From Selenomonadaceae bacterium (GTDB lineage: Bacteria; Bacillota; Negativicutes; Selenomonadales; Selenomonadaceae), in assembly GCA_030523645.1 (NCBI GenBank), contig JAUNIB010000001.1, positions 310,001 through 374,000 on the forward strand: a stretch of 64,000 nucleotides of DNA. Direction: 5' to 3'. Below the pieces are notes generated by a model, which saw only the letters and a list, made by a program, of their open reading frames with translations, did no database searches and had not been told where the DNA came from. A program made the position numbers and the translations under genes. Below, piece after piece: positions 33,749 to 42,861 of the stretch (within the stretch, counting starts at the first letter, position 1; the number at the start of each line of letters is the position of its first letter).

Positions 33749-33824
33749 GATTCACTAGCTCAGCTGGTAGAGCATCTGACTTTTAATCAGGGGGTCCCGG
33801 GTTCGAGTCCCGGGTGGATCACCA
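33749..33824 (+). tRNA. tRNA-Lys (anticodon TTT)
   Basis: 76 nt with encoded CCA. Acceptor GATTCAC pairs with GTGGATC; the anticodon loop is CTTTTAA; the T-arm carries GGTTCGAGTCC. Confidence 0.95.
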
Positions 33825-33829
33825 TCTAT

Positions 33830-33904
33830 GGCGCGTTCGTCAAGTGGTTAAGACACCGCCCTTTCACGGCGGGTTCATGGGTTCGAATCCCGTACGCGTC
33901 ACCA
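33830..33904 (+). tRNA. tRNA-Glu (anticodon TTC)
   Basis: 75 nt with encoded CCA. Acceptor GGCGCGT pairs with ACGCGTC; the anticodon loop is CTTTCAC. Confidence 0.95.
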
Positions 33905-33907
33905 TTT

Positions 33908-33983
33908 GCCTCGGTAGCTCAGTTGGTAGAGCAAAGGACTGAAAATCCTTGTGTCCGCAGTTCGATTCTGCGCTGAGGCACCA
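33908..33983 (+). tRNA. tRNA-Phe (anticodon GAA)
   Basis: 76 nt with encoded CCA. Acceptor GCCTCGG pairs with CTGAGGC; the anticodon loop is CTGAAAA. Confidence 0.95.
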
Positions 33984-33994
33984 TAGAACAATCA

Positions 33995-34018
33995 GGGATG
34001 CTTCGGCATCCCTTTTTT
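33995..34018 (+). terminator. Terminator of the tRNA Lys-Glu-Phe cluster
   Basis: GGGATGC, loop TTCG, GCATCCC, then TTTTTT. Confidence 0.9.
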
Positions 34019-34053
34019 GTAACCTTGAGCAATCTTCTACAGGAGAAAGATAA

Positions 34054-34629
34054 ATGGAAGCAATGCTGGCGGCATTCACCATGGTGTTCCTGGCAGAGAT
34101 GGGTGATAAGACCCAGCTGCTGGTGATGGGCCTGGCTATGAAGTATCCGTGGCAGAAAGTCATGGCCGGTGTGGTGCTGGCTACAATCGGCAATCATCTG
34201 CTGGCGGGAATAATCGGAGTTGTCTGCGGCAGCTTTGTGGAAGGGCGAACAATTTCCATTGCTGCCTCTGTCCTGTTTATCATCTTCGGACTCTATGCTC
34301 TCAAGGATGCGATATCCGGCGAGGAAGAGGAGGAAGAAGAGGAGACTCATGTATCGGCAGAGCATCCTGTCAGGACGGTGGCTGCAGCCTTTTTCATCGC
34401 TGAGATGGGGGATAAGACTCAGTTCGCCACCGCGACGCTGGCGGCGAAGTACGGAGACCTGGCCTGGATACTCTGCGGTACTACAATGGCGATGGCTCTG
34501 GCTGACGGTCTTGGTATCCTTGTCGGCACGGCACTGACAAAGGTTCTGCCGAAGGAACGGATAGACCTGATTTCGGCGGTAGTATTTATTGCTTTCGGTG
34601 CCTTTGGACTTTATGAGATTTTTGGCTGA
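34054..34629 (+). CDS. GDT1/TMEM165 (UPF0016) family cation transporter
   Basis: A 191-aa inner-membrane protein with the duplicated family motif ExGDKT: AEMGDKTQ at residues 15-20 and again at 117-122. About six membrane helices, in two inverted halves separated by an acidic loop (EEEEEEEETH). Characterised members move Mn2+ (or Ca2+) against protons. No yybP-ykoY manganese riboswitch was seen upstream. AGGAGA precedes the ATG by about 7 nt. Confidence 0.88.
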   Translation: MEAMLAAFTMVFLAEMGDKTQLLVMGLAMKYPWQKVMAGVVLATIGNHLLAGIIGVVCGSFVEGRTISIAASVLFIIFGLYALKDAISGEEEEEEEETHVSAEHPVRTVAAAFFIAEMGDKTQFATATLAAKYGDLAWILCGTTMAMALADGLGILVGTALTKVLPKERIDLISAVVFIAFGAFGLYEIFG

Positions 34630-34656
34630 ATGAAGAAAGAATAGTTGAGGTGTTTT

Positions 34657-35262
34657 ATGGAAGGTTTAACTCAGAGCTTTCTCCAATTCATTGAAGACTG
34701 GGGATATATGGCGGTAATAATCCTGATGGCGGCAGAGAATGCCTGCATACCTATTCCCTCTGAGCTGATTCTCGGCTTTGCCGGTTATCTGGTCTTTGCC
34801 GGGAAGATGACCCTAGCCGGGGCAACGACAGCCGGTATGATAGGCGGTATGCTTGGCTCAATCTTTGCCTTTTATGTTGGCGTGAAGGGCGGGCGTCCCT
34901 TCGTCGACAAATACGGCAAATACTTCTTCGTGAAAAAATCTCATGTTGATCTGGCGCAGGAATGGTTTGACAAGTACGGCTTCAAGGCGGTATTCTTCAG
35001 CCGCCTTTTGCCGGTAGTCCGCACCTTTATTTCTCTGCCGGCAGGCTTTGCCCGGATGAATTTTGTGAAGTTCATTGTCCTGACCTTCGTCGGCTCTCTG
35101 CCTTGGACGGTGTTCATCATCGGCTGCGGTATGGCTCTCGGTGAGAATTGGGAGCTGCTGATGGCTATCGGCCATCAGGCCAGTCTGATTTTCGTAATAA
35201 TCTCGGCATTGATTATCGGAGTTATGTACTATCGCTGGAAAAGGAAGCAAAAGAAAAACTGA
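34657..35262 (+). CDS. DedA/SNARE-associated family membrane protein
   Basis: A 201-aa DedA-family inner-membrane protein; the family includes undecaprenyl-phosphate and phospholipid translocases. Motifs: MAAENACIPIPSELILGFAGYLVF (N-terminal re-entrant region) and FFSRLLPVVRTFISLPAG, with the two key arginines. Start ATG 34657 is preferred over TTG 34645 because GAGGTG lies between them at the right distance. It follows the GDT1 gene by 27 bp, so probably co-transcribed. Confidence 0.9.
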   Translation: MEGLTQSFLQFIEDWGYMAVIILMAAENACIPIPSELILGFAGYLVFAGKMTLAGATTAGMIGGMLGSIFAFYVGVKGGRPFVDKYGKYFFVKKSHVDLAQEWFDKYGFKAVFFSRLLPVVRTFISLPAGFARMNFVKFIVLTFVGSLPWTVFIIGCGMALGENWELLMAIGHQASLIFVIISALIIGVMYYRWKRKQKKN

Positions 35263-35294
35263 TAAAGCGGTCTGAAATTCTGGATATAAATTAA

Positions 35295-35331
35295 GCCTGA
35301 GATATCACGAGCGAATTGTGATGTCTCAGGC
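35295..35331. terminator. Hairpin after dedA
   Basis: 14-bp stem GCCTGAGATATCAC / GTGATGTCTCAGGC with one G-T pair and a 9-nt loop. The U-tract is poor, so it may be a weak terminator or a 3' stabiliser. Confidence 0.6.
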
Positions 35332-35409
35332 GCTATTCTTATTGACACGGTATGGTTTTGTTTATAAACTATAGCCAGAGTGTAATAATGCGGATGCGAG
35401 GTGATTGCT

Positions 35410-35691
35410 GTGCTGTACGGTGAGTTGTATCGTGAAGATAGTTGGATTGGCTTTTATATCACCAAGCTGGGTGTAAATCGCGATGGGATGGAAGAACTGA
35501 TTGTTCGGGCGGAAAAAGAAAATGACAGTGAGGCTTTTGCAGAGATGCGTCTGCCGGCACGACGGTTTTTCAAATCTTTTGGCTTTTCCGAGGACGAGCT
35601 ATTTGATATGGGTGACTATATTATCAGCAATGAGCCCTTGATTTGGGAGATGGCAAAGGAGGCGCAGCACGGTGCCGCAATGTCTGCTTAA
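35410..35691 (+). CDS. Small protein of unknown function, upstream partner of DUF4160
   Basis: A 93-aa protein, not recognised. It begins MLYGELYREDSWIGFYITKLG and is mostly acidic and helical, without signal peptide. GTG 35410 is chosen over GTG 35401 because GAGGTG at 35398-35403 is 6 nt upstream. It overlaps the DUF4160 gene by 20 bp, so they form one unit. A TTGACA at 35342 with a poorly spaced TATAAA may be the promoter. The unit is richer in A+T than its neighbours. A toxin-antitoxin-like arrangement is possible but unproven. Confidence 0.6.
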   Translation: MLYGELYREDSWIGFYITKLGVNRDGMEELIVRAEKENDSEAFAEMRLPARRFFKSFGFSEDELFDMGDYIISNEPLIWEMAKEAQHGAAMSA

Positions 35692-35944
35692 ATTCCTGGG
35701 CTATGTGATTTATTTTTGGATTGGAGATGGGGACGAACCAATCCATGTCCATATCTCAAAAGGTGTGCAGACACCTAATGCAACTAAGGTGTGGCTTACC
35801 GAGGACGGAGCCGAAATAGCCAATAACAATAGTCGGATTTCGGATGGCGACTTAAAGAAACTGCTTCGGTATATAACTTATAATCAGAACCGGATTGTTA
35901 TGGAATGGTTAAGGCGATTTGGAAAGGGAGAATTGAAGCATTGA
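35672..35944 (+). CDS. DUF4160 domain protein
   Basis: A 90-aa protein with DUF4160 layout: MPQCLLKFLGYVIYFWIGDG, then the HVHI motif (consensus HxHV), an acidic middle and a C-terminal helix MEWLRRFGKGEL. GTG start at 35672 with AAGGAGG 9 nt upstream. DUF4160 genes commonly sit in small two-gene cassettes on chromosomes and plasmids; function unknown. Confidence 0.75.
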   Translation: MPQCLLKFLGYVIYFWIGDGDEPIHVHISKGVQTPNATKVWLTEDGAEIANNNSRISDGDLKKLLRYITYNQNRIVMEWLRRFGKGELKH

Positions 35945-35982
35945 CTGTAAGCCTAAAATGCTTAAAAAATACCAAAAAGACC

Positions 35983-36011
35983 TTGCACAAACCGATTCTT
36001 TGTAGTAGAAT
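35983..36011 (+). promoter_or_regulatory. Promoter of ilvN-ilvC
   Basis: TTGCAC, 17 bp, TAGAAT, about 55 bp before ilvN. The leader shows no T-box sequence and no obvious Leu/Ile/Val-rich leader peptide. Confidence 0.65.
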
Positions 36012-36065
36012 AACGAAATGTCGAGAGTTTACATGTTTACAAATTTTTGCAGTGAGGTTTAGCTA

Positions 36066-36576
36066 ATGCGGAATATTTTATCGATTCTGGTAGAAAATCA
36101 GCCGGGCGTCCTCGTGCGGATTGCAGGCATGTTTTCCCGGCGAGAGTTCAACATCGACAGTCTGTCGGTAGGTGTCACCCAGTCGCCGGACTATTCCCGT
36201 ATCACGGTTGTAGTCCACGCTGATGAGGGAGTCATCGACCAGATGATCAAGCAGCTGGAGAAGCTGCCGGATGTGGTGGCTGTCCGTCGTCTTGATGACA
36301 GCTCTTCCGTCTTCCGCGGACTCACCATGATAAAGGTGAGAGCAGATGACAAGGATCGTCTTGATGTACTGAAGATGGCCGAACTCTTCCGTGCGCATGT
36401 CATCGATGTGCAGCCGGAGACTCTGGTATTTGAGATTACCGGAGAAGATGCGAAGGTAACTGCGTTCCTTGAGCTCTTGAAGCCCTACGGTACCCTTGAG
36501 GTAATCCGTACCGGTCTTATCGGGCTGGAGCGCGGCGTCCATACCATTTATGAACATTGTGAGGAGAGAGAGTATT

Positions 36577-36596
<20 letters not shown>
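36066..36596 (+). CDS. ilvN: Acetolactate synthase regulatory (small) subunit
   Basis: A 176-aa IlvN/IlvH-type subunit that gives acetohydroxyacid synthase its valine feedback control. An N-terminal ACT domain ([20 protein letters not shown], then [11 protein letters not shown]) and a C-terminal ALS_ss_C domain ([21 protein letters not shown]) are present. The catalytic subunit gene ilvB, normally directly upstream, is not here; the neighbours upstream are the DUF4160 unit. It overlaps ilvC by 20 bp. Confidence 0.94.
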
Positions 36597-37593
<997 letters not shown>

Positions 37594-37625
37594 TAGCTGA
37601 CCGCAAAAGCTTATACTGCTTAATG

Positions 37626-37653
37626 AAGACCGCCCTTTGTGGGCGGTCTTTTT
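37626..37653 (+). terminator. Terminator of ilvN-ilvC
   Basis: AAGACCGCCC, loop TTTGT, GGGCGGTCTT, then TTT. Confidence 0.9.
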
Positions 37654-37710
37654 GCAGTGACATAATAAATCTATAACTAAACAAAAAATTTTATTCTCTG
37701 GATGTGCAGA

Positions 37711-37746
37711 ACACTTAATGAGCTTGCGAAACGAGACGGATGATGT
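37711..37746. repeat. Relic of the 73-bp repeat fused to a type C end
   Basis: CACTTAATGAGCTTGCGA is the reverse complement of an internal part of the 73-bp repeat. It is joined to ACGAGACGGATGATG, close to the type C end CGAGACGGATGAGG. The only trace of these families found in the 30-64 kb part. Confidence 0.6.
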
Positions 37747-37775
37747 TTATTGAATTATTATTTTTTCGTTGCTTG

Positions 37776-37804
37776 TTGACGAAATAACGGCGGTGTGGTA
37801 TTAT
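37776..37804 (+). promoter_or_regulatory. Promoter of tRNA-Leu
   Basis: TTGACG, 17 bp, TATTAT, 23 bp before the tRNA. Confidence 0.7.
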
Positions 37805-37827
37805 TTTCAAGTCGACTTTATATCGAT

Positions 37828-37913
37828 GCCGAAGTGGCGGAATTGGCAGACGCACTTGACTCAAAATCAAGCGACCACAAATCGTGCGGGTTCGAGTCCC
37901 GCCTTCGGCACCA
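37828..37913 (+). tRNA. tRNA-Leu (anticodon CAA)
   Basis: 86 nt with encoded CCA and a long variable arm, as in class II tRNAs. Acceptor GCCGAAG pairs with CTTCGGC; the anticodon loop CTCAAAA reads UUG. Confidence 0.95.
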
Positions 37914-37923
37914 TAGACAAATC

Positions 37924-37954
37924 AAGACCTCGCAGATTTCCTGTGAGGCCTTTT
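37924..37954 (+). terminator. Terminator of tRNA-Leu
   Basis: Arms around ACCTCGCAG and CTGTGAGGCC with a 5-nt loop and a TTTT tail. Confidence 0.75.
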
Positions 37955-37984
37955 CTATATCTTGGATTTTCTTTTGTATAGCAA

Positions 37985-38019
37985 ACAGCCCCAAGGCTCG
38001 GATAGAGCCTTGGGGCTGT
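37985..38019. terminator. Strong 15-bp hairpin
   Basis: Perfect arms ACAGCCCCAAGGCTC and GAGCCTTGGGGCTGT with loop GGATA. There is no good T-run on either side; it may be a terminator for the degraded minus-strand sequence that follows, or a solitary palindrome. Confidence 0.6.
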
Positions 38020-38484
38020 CTTATGGGGAAACTGTATTGTTTTTGCGGGAAATCGACAATTAGCGTATTTGCCGGCGGATTGAATACACTGCGGAGCCCC
38101 GGTTTTGCACATGAGAGGTCTTTGCATAGACATACGAGCAATGCAGCAGGAACACAGTTGTCCTATCGTTTGGCGTTTTACGCTTTTGCTTTCTCTGTCA
38201 TCCCTGCAGGCACCTCAGTGTCAGGCTGATAGACACTCGGCATCCCTAGCTGCCGAATATCCTCCGAAACATCAGCACCTGCAGGGGAGAGGAGCTCTTC
38301 TTCGCTCGCGCCGCATCGGTGAAGCAGCAGAGATGATACCTTCTAGGGCAGACATCATTTCTGCCGCTGCGCTGAGACGATTGCAGCCGATTTGCTCTTC
38401 TCACTTCCTATATGTCATAATCACGCCGAATTAAAGGGGTAAAGATAAAATTTTTAATATATTTTTGCTTATTTGGCACCTATG
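38020..38484. other. Gene-free stretch with a possible minus-strand coding relic
   Basis: No intact gene. On the minus strand, 38178-38342 reads without stop as a peptide with normal codon use, containing GASEEELLSPAGADVSED and ending VPAGMTEKAKA. A neighbouring frame, overlapping it, carries EEQIGCNRLSAAAEMMSAL. Together this suggests the tail of a frameshifted, decaying gene. I cannot name the family. Confidence 0.3.
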
Positions 38485-38514
38485 TTGAAAAAGCCGGCAC
38501 CGATGTAGTATGAT
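38485..38514 (+). promoter_or_regulatory. Promoter of the secreted unknown protein
   Basis: TTGAAA, 18 bp, TATGAT, about 45 bp before the start codon. Confidence 0.55.
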
Positions 38515-38556
38515 GACAATGATTTAGCAGTGTTTAGCGTGATGAGAGGAACGGCA

Positions 38557-39192
38557 ATGATAAAAAGATATCTGGCTTTAGTATTATCAATTCTCTGTCT
38601 ATTAACATGGTCGGGCGGGACAGCTTTGGCTGCCGGGACAATATTCCTTAGTCAAGGGGACACGACCTTCCTCTATTTGAATAAAAAGGAAGTCCGCTAT
38701 GTGCATGACGATGAGACGATAAGCTTCCTGCTTCAGAAGGGAGGACGGCTGCTGCTTACTGACGGCAGGGGGAGCAGGGCTTTTCTGGAATTTGCGGCCT
38801 ACGATGGCACAACGGACGGAGTGGGATATGCCGTAAGAAAACTTTGTTCCGCAAATCCCAACAATACATTTTACGAGATTCTTGCCGATGCCGGAGCTCA
38901 CGGAGAGAATGTCGGCTATTGGGTGATAGGTAAAAGGGACGGCCGCTGGGTAAAATATGTTACCATCGACAGTCTGGCGGCAATCGGGTACAATGCCCAC
39001 AGCTGGCACAGAATAAGGAGTGAAATAAAGGCAGGAGAGCTGGTTGTCATCAGCACACGGGAGTATATAGCACCAGGCTCGAAAGATGACAGTAAGACGG
39101 AATTGGTAGATGATTGGAAATTCCAACTGAATTGGGACGAGGAAGGCAGCCGGTTTGAGATAAAATGTGTCACCGGGGACGGTTCTCATTGA
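38557..39192 (+). CDS. Secreted protein of unknown function
   Basis: A 211-aa protein with a clear signal peptide (MIKRYLALVLSILCLLTWSG..., cleaved near ALA-AG). The mature part is beta-rich with no motif I recognise; two short segments, VRYVHDDETISFL and GRWVKYVTIDSLAAIG, stand out. Probably periplasmic. Start ATG 38557 is chosen for AGAGGA 6 nt upstream over the in-frame ATG at 38530. dus starts 30 bp downstream with its own ribosome site, so the two may be co-transcribed. Confidence 0.75.
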   Translation: MIKRYLALVLSILCLLTWSGGTALAAGTIFLSQGDTTFLYLNKKEVRYVHDDETISFLLQKGGRLLLTDGRGSRAFLEFAAYDGTTDGVGYAVRKLCSANPNNTFYEILADAGAHGENVGYWVIGKRDGRWVKYVTIDSLAAIGYNAHSWHRIRSEIKAGELVVISTREYIAPGSKDDSKTELVDDWKFQLNWDEEGSRFEIKCVTGDGSH

Positions 39193-39222
39193 CACATTTT
39201 CGCGGTTTCAAAGGAGTTTGCA

Positions 39223-40209
39223 GTGAATTTATATTTAGCACCCATGGAGGGCGTGACCGGGCATTTATTCAGAAATGCCTTTCATGAATTTTTCGGCACA
39301 GGGGTAGACAAATACTATACGCCTTTTCTCACACCCTGTCCCAAAAGAGCAATAAACGATAAAGAAATAGCGGAGGTATTGCCGGAGCATAATAAGAATT
39401 ATCGCCTTGTGCCTCAGGTCATGACCATCTCGGCGGAGGACTTCAACAGTTTCAAAGAGAAGCTGAGAGCTTTCGGCTATGAGGAAATCAATATCAACCT
39501 TGGCTGTCCGTCCCGGACGGTGACTTCCAAAGGGAAGGGGGCCGGTGCTCTTGGTGATTTGCAGAAGCTGGAGCGATTTCTGGACGGCGTATACAGTGAT
39601 GGGGATAAGAACATTTCCATTAAGACAAGAATCGGAATAGACTACACGGAAGAATTTGACAGACTGCTGGAGATATACAATCAGTATCCGGTGAAGGAGT
39701 TGACCATTCATCCCAGACTGCTGAAGGAGCTGTATAAGGGAAATCCTCATCGGGAGGTTTTCATAGAAGCGCTGAAAAAGGCAAAAATGCCTGTCTGCTA
39801 CAACGGCGACATTAACACAGTCGAAGATTATCTGTCCCTTATGAAGCTCATTGAGGATAGTACCGACTGCAGTATATCCGGTGTCATGATGGGCAGAGGC
39901 GTTCTGCGGGATCCGGCTCTCATCCGGAAAGTCAGCGCAGCAGCGAACAATAATACACCGGCTTCGGAGGCATCGGAGAAGTACGGTGCGAAGCCGGAGG
40001 AAGTCATGGGACTGCTGTGCAGACTGCAGGAGGTCTATACGGAGAGCTTTTCCGGGGACATACCGGTGCTGTATAAGATGAAAGAACTGTGGGGTCATCT
40101 CGGACAGGGACTGTATAAGGGGAATGATAAGCTGCTGAAGAAGATAATGAAAAGCAGGAGCTTGTCAGAGTACGAAAAATATTTTCATCAGATAATGGAG
40201 ATAACTTGA
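39223..40209 (+). CDS. dus: tRNA-dihydrouridine synthase
   Basis: A 328-aa FMN-dependent Dus, which reduces uridines in the tRNA D-loop. TIM-barrel motifs: LAPMEGVTGHLFR at the N-terminus, INLGCPSRTVTSKGKGAG with the catalytic cysteine, IKTRIG, HPR, YNGDI and GVMMGRG. GTG start at 39223 with AAGGAG 6 nt before it. Which Dus subfamily (and which uridine) cannot be decided here. Confidence 0.92.
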   Translation: MNLYLAPMEGVTGHLFRNAFHEFFGTGVDKYYTPFLTPCPKRAINDKEIAEVLPEHNKNYRLVPQVMTISAEDFNSFKEKLRAFGYEEININLGCPSRTVTSKGKGAGALGDLQKLERFLDGVYSDGDKNISIKTRIGIDYTEEFDRLLEIYNQYPVKELTIHPRLLKELYKGNPHREVFIEALKKAKMPVCYNGDINTVEDYLSLMKLIEDSTDCSISGVMMGRGVLRDPALIRKVSAAANNNTPASEASEKYGAKPEEVMGLLCRLQEVYTESFSGDIPVLYKMKELWGHLGQGLYKGNDKLLKKIMKSRSLSEYEKYFHQIMEIT

Positions 40210-40230
40210 ATAAAATAAGCTGCATTAGGG

Positions 40231-40272
40231 AAGGGACCGTGAAAAATGAGCAATCATTTTTCACGGTCCCTT
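40231..40272. terminator. Bidirectional hairpin terminator, GCAA-core family
   Basis: Perfect 19-bp stem, left arm AAGGGACCGTGAAAAATGA, GCAA tetraloop (40250-40253), with short T/A flanks. Lies between convergent dus (plus) and the EamA gene (minus). Confidence 0.9.
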
Positions 40273-40285
40273 TGGTATATACAAT

Positions 40286-41197
40286 TTATTTCATTTTGAT
40301 TGTTATACGGACACCGGTGAGAACGAGGATGGCACCGATTATTTTAGCAGTGGTCAGTTCATCGCCCATTATGAAGTAGCCGGATACGATTCCGACCAGC
40401 GGCAGGATGTTTCCGAACTGTGAGGCGATGGTCGGCCCTACCATATTGACGCCTTTGGCAAAGAATATGTTGGCCAGCAGACCGCCGCAGATAAGGCTGA
40501 AAAGGAAGCAGAAAATGCCGGTGAAGGTGAGCGGTACTACATTTATCTGCCCGGCATAGAAATCAAAGAAAAGTACAAGCCAGGCAGCAGCGAAGCCGGT
40601 CCAGGCAGTAGTCAGCTCGGCGGATACATACTTCATGGCTCTGGGTGCCAGTATAGCGTAAAATCCCCAAAAGAGTACACCGATATAGGAGACTACATCA
40701 CCGTAGCCGAAGCGGGCATTGGCAATAATGTCGAAGTTTCCGTTGGAAACTACCGTAAGGACGCCGGAGAATGACATCAGAATACCGAACCAGCCCCAGG
40801 GCCGTATTCTCTCCTTCAAAAGAAAGAAGGAAAGAACGGCTGTGTTTACGGGATTGGTGGCAGATATCAGAGTGGCGTTGGTTATTGTGGTGTATTTTAC
40901 ACCGACGGTCTGCATGACTGTGTTAAGAACCAGTATGACACCCATTGCCAGCAGGATTTTCCAAGCGGCCTTTGGGGGGATGATTGTTCCTTCCTTGTGG
41001 TATAACCAGACGAAAAGAATACTGCTGAGAAGGAAGTAGCGGACGCAGACAATGGTCTGGGCCGACCATTCGGCCAAAAGAAATTTTAGCGGCACTGACT
41101 GAAAGCCCCAAAAGAATGAGGCAAAAAACAGCATTGCGTAGGCGCTGGCCTTCAGATTTGAATTCTGTGCGGTATTATTTTTATCATTTGTTTCCAA
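40286..41197 (-). CDS. EamA/DMT family permease
   Basis: A 303-aa drug/metabolite transporter superfamily protein with ten predicted membrane helices in two EamA repeats (first FFASFFWGFQSVPLKFLLAEW, second GDVVSYIGVLFWGFYAILAP). Substrate unknown; members export amino acids, sugars or metabolites. TTG start at 41197, chosen because GGAGG lies 7 nt upstream. Confidence 0.88.
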   Translation of the reverse strand: METNDKNNTAQNSNLKASAYAMLFFASFFWGFQSVPLKFLLAEWSAQTIVCVRYFLLSSILFVWLYHKEGTIIPPKAAWKILLAMGVILVLNTVMQTVGVKYTTITNATLISATNPVNTAVLSFFLLKERIRPWGWFGILMSFSGVLTVVSNGNFDIIANARFGYGDVVSYIGVLFWGFYAILAPRAMKYVSAELTTAWTGFAAAWLVLFFDFYAGQINVVPLTFTGIFCFLFSLICGGLLANIFFAKGVNMVGPTIASQFGNILPLVGIVSGYFIMGDELTTAKIIGAILVLTGVRITIKMK

Positions 41198-41279
41198 GGT
41201 TGAGCCTCCAAGAGCTATTGTTAATTCTTTGATTTTGTGACGAAGATAAAGTTTAATCCATAAAGTTCAGTTTTATTTT

Positions 41280-41308
41280 ATTATAACAGAATGAGATTGA
41301 TTATAAAA
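41280..41308 (-). promoter_or_regulatory. Promoter of the EamA permease
   Basis: On the minus strand: TTTTAT, 17 bp, TATAAT with an extended TG before the -10. The 41198-41528 interval holds this and the divergent aspartokinase promoter. Confidence 0.5.
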
Positions 41309-41388
41309 GGATACCGGAGAATTTTTTAATATATGCTTAAATAAACATATAATGATGACGGCTGTCAAAAAATTAGGTAAAATTTTTC

Positions 41389-41417
41389 TTTACAGTTGCA
41401 GTACATTTCAGTATAGT
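41389..41417 (+). promoter_or_regulatory. Promoter of aspartokinase
   Basis: TTTACA, 17 bp, TATAGT. The leader of roughly 105 nt does not match the lysine riboswitch or a T-box as far as I can see by eye. Confidence 0.6.
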
Positions 41418-41528
41418 AGGCTATAAATGATTTGTTGAAATATTCGCAGCTGAGGGATATATAACAATGCCGCGTGATGGATAAAGACCGGCTCGTCCTC
41501 GGGAGCGTTGTTTTGAAAGGAGCAGACA

Positions 41529-42842
41529 ATGAAGAAAGTAGTAAAGTTTGGCGGAAGTTCGCTGGCAAGTGCAGAGCAGTTTAAGAAGGTAGGAGCAATT
41601 ATAAAGGCTGATGAGTCAAGAGTATTCGTTGTTCCTTCTGCTCCCGGCAAGAGATTCTCTGATGATACCAAGGTTACTGACATGCTGCTGCATGTGTATC
41701 AGACTGCAGCAGACGGTAAAGATATCACTGCCGAAATCGAGGCTATCAAGGCAAGATACGACGAAATCATTCAGGGTCTGGGTCTTGACTTCTCTCTTGA
41801 TAAGGATTTTGAGGAGATTACCAATGCCCTCAAGACTGAGCCGGAGAAGGATTACGCAGCCTCCCGCGGCGAGTTCCTCAACGGAAAAATCATGGCTGCC
41901 TACCTTGGCATTCAGTTCATCGATTCTGCCGAGGTTATTTTCTTCAACGATGAAGGCAAGCTCAACACCTACAAGACCGAGAAAACTTTGGCTGCCCGTC
42001 TGGCTGAGTGCGGCAAGGCTGTCATCCCGGGCTTCTACGGTCTCGGCAAGAACGGCAAGGTAAAAACCTTCTCCCGCGGAGGTTCCGATGTTACCGGCTC
42101 TATCGTTGCTCAGGCAGCCAGAGTCGATGTCTATGAGAACTGGACCGATGTTTCCGGCGTTTTGATTACCGATCCGAGAATCGTTTCCAATCCGGAGCCG
42201 ATTAAGTTCATCACCTACAGAGAGCTGAGAGAGCTTTCCTATATGGGTGCCTCCGTACTTCATGAGGACGCTATTTTCCCGGTTCGTCAGTGCGGCATTC
42301 CCATTAATCTCCGCAACACCAATGCTCCGGCCGATGAGGGTACCTGGATTGTGGAAAGCACCGCTCAGAAGCCGCCTCATGTCATTACCGGTATTGCCGG
42401 CAAGAAGAATTTCTGCACCGTATTCATCTCCAAGGCCATGATGAATTCCGAAATCGGCTTCTGCCGCAAGGTACTGCAGGCCTTTGAAGAGAATGAGATT
42501 CCTGTCGAGCATGTACCCTCTGGCATCGACACCATGACTGTCGTTGTTCATGAGGATGAGTTCATGAGCAAGGAGCAGAAGGTGCTGTCTGCCATCAATC
42601 GTCTGGCGGCTCCTGATTCTATTGAGATTGAAGCCGGCTTGGCCCTTGTGGCAGTTGTAGGCCGCGGCATGAAGTCTGCCAGCGGTACTGCAAGCAAGCT
42701 CTTTACCGCTCTTGCAAAGGCCGGCATTAACATTAAGATGATTGACCAGGGTTCCTCCGAGCTGAACATCATAGTCGGCATTAAGAACAGTGATTTCGAG
42801 TCTGCCATAAAGGCTGTCTACAACGATTTCGTTGTTGAGTAA
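41529..42842 (+). CDS. Aspartate kinase
   Basis: A 437-aa monofunctional aspartokinase, first step of the Lys/Thr/Met pathway. The N-terminal kinase signature is VVKFGGSSLASAEQF; further catalytic motifs are FSRGGSDVTGSIVAQAARVDVYENWTD and RELSYMGASVLHEDAI. Two C-terminal ACT domains follow (about 300-437; FCTVFISKAMMNSEIGF and VAVVGRGMKSASGTASKLF), which bind the feedback inhibitor. Good AAGGAG before the ATG. It stands alone between two terminator/promoter boundaries; which isozyme (lysC-like or thrA-like) is not decidable. Confidence 0.93.
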   Translation: MKKVVKFGGSSLASAEQFKKVGAIIKADESRVFVVPSAPGKRFSDDTKVTDMLLHVYQTAADGKDITAEIEAIKARYDEIIQGLGLDFSLDKDFEEITNALKTEPEKDYAASRGEFLNGKIMAAYLGIQFIDSAEVIFFNDEGKLNTYKTEKTLAARLAECGKAVIPGFYGLGKNGKVKTFSRGGSDVTGSIVAQAARVDVYENWTDVSGVLITDPRIVSNPEPIKFITYRELRELSYMGASVLHEDAIFPVRQCGIPINLRNTNAPADEGTWIVESTAQKPPHVITGIAGKKNFCTVFISKAMMNSEIGFCRKVLQAFEENEIPVEHVPSGIDTMTVVVHEDEFMSKEQKVLSAINRLAAPDSIEIEAGLALVAVVGRGMKSASGTASKLFTALAKAGINIKMIDQGSSELNIIVGIKNSDFESAIKAVYNDFVVE

Positions 42843-42861
42843 TCACTGAATCGGATATAAC

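Noticed and set aside
36012..36065. Branched-chain attenuator or T-box before ilvN
   Set aside because: No leader peptide rich in Ile/Leu/Val and no T-box sequence in the 54-nt leader.
37795..38434. Short open frames overlapping tRNA-Leu and the downstream gap on the plus strand
   Set aside because: They run through the tRNA and strong hairpins and show no codon bias or ribosome site.
41418..41528. Lysine riboswitch or T-box before aspartokinase
   Set aside because: None of the conserved core sequences of either is visible in the roughly 105-nt leader.
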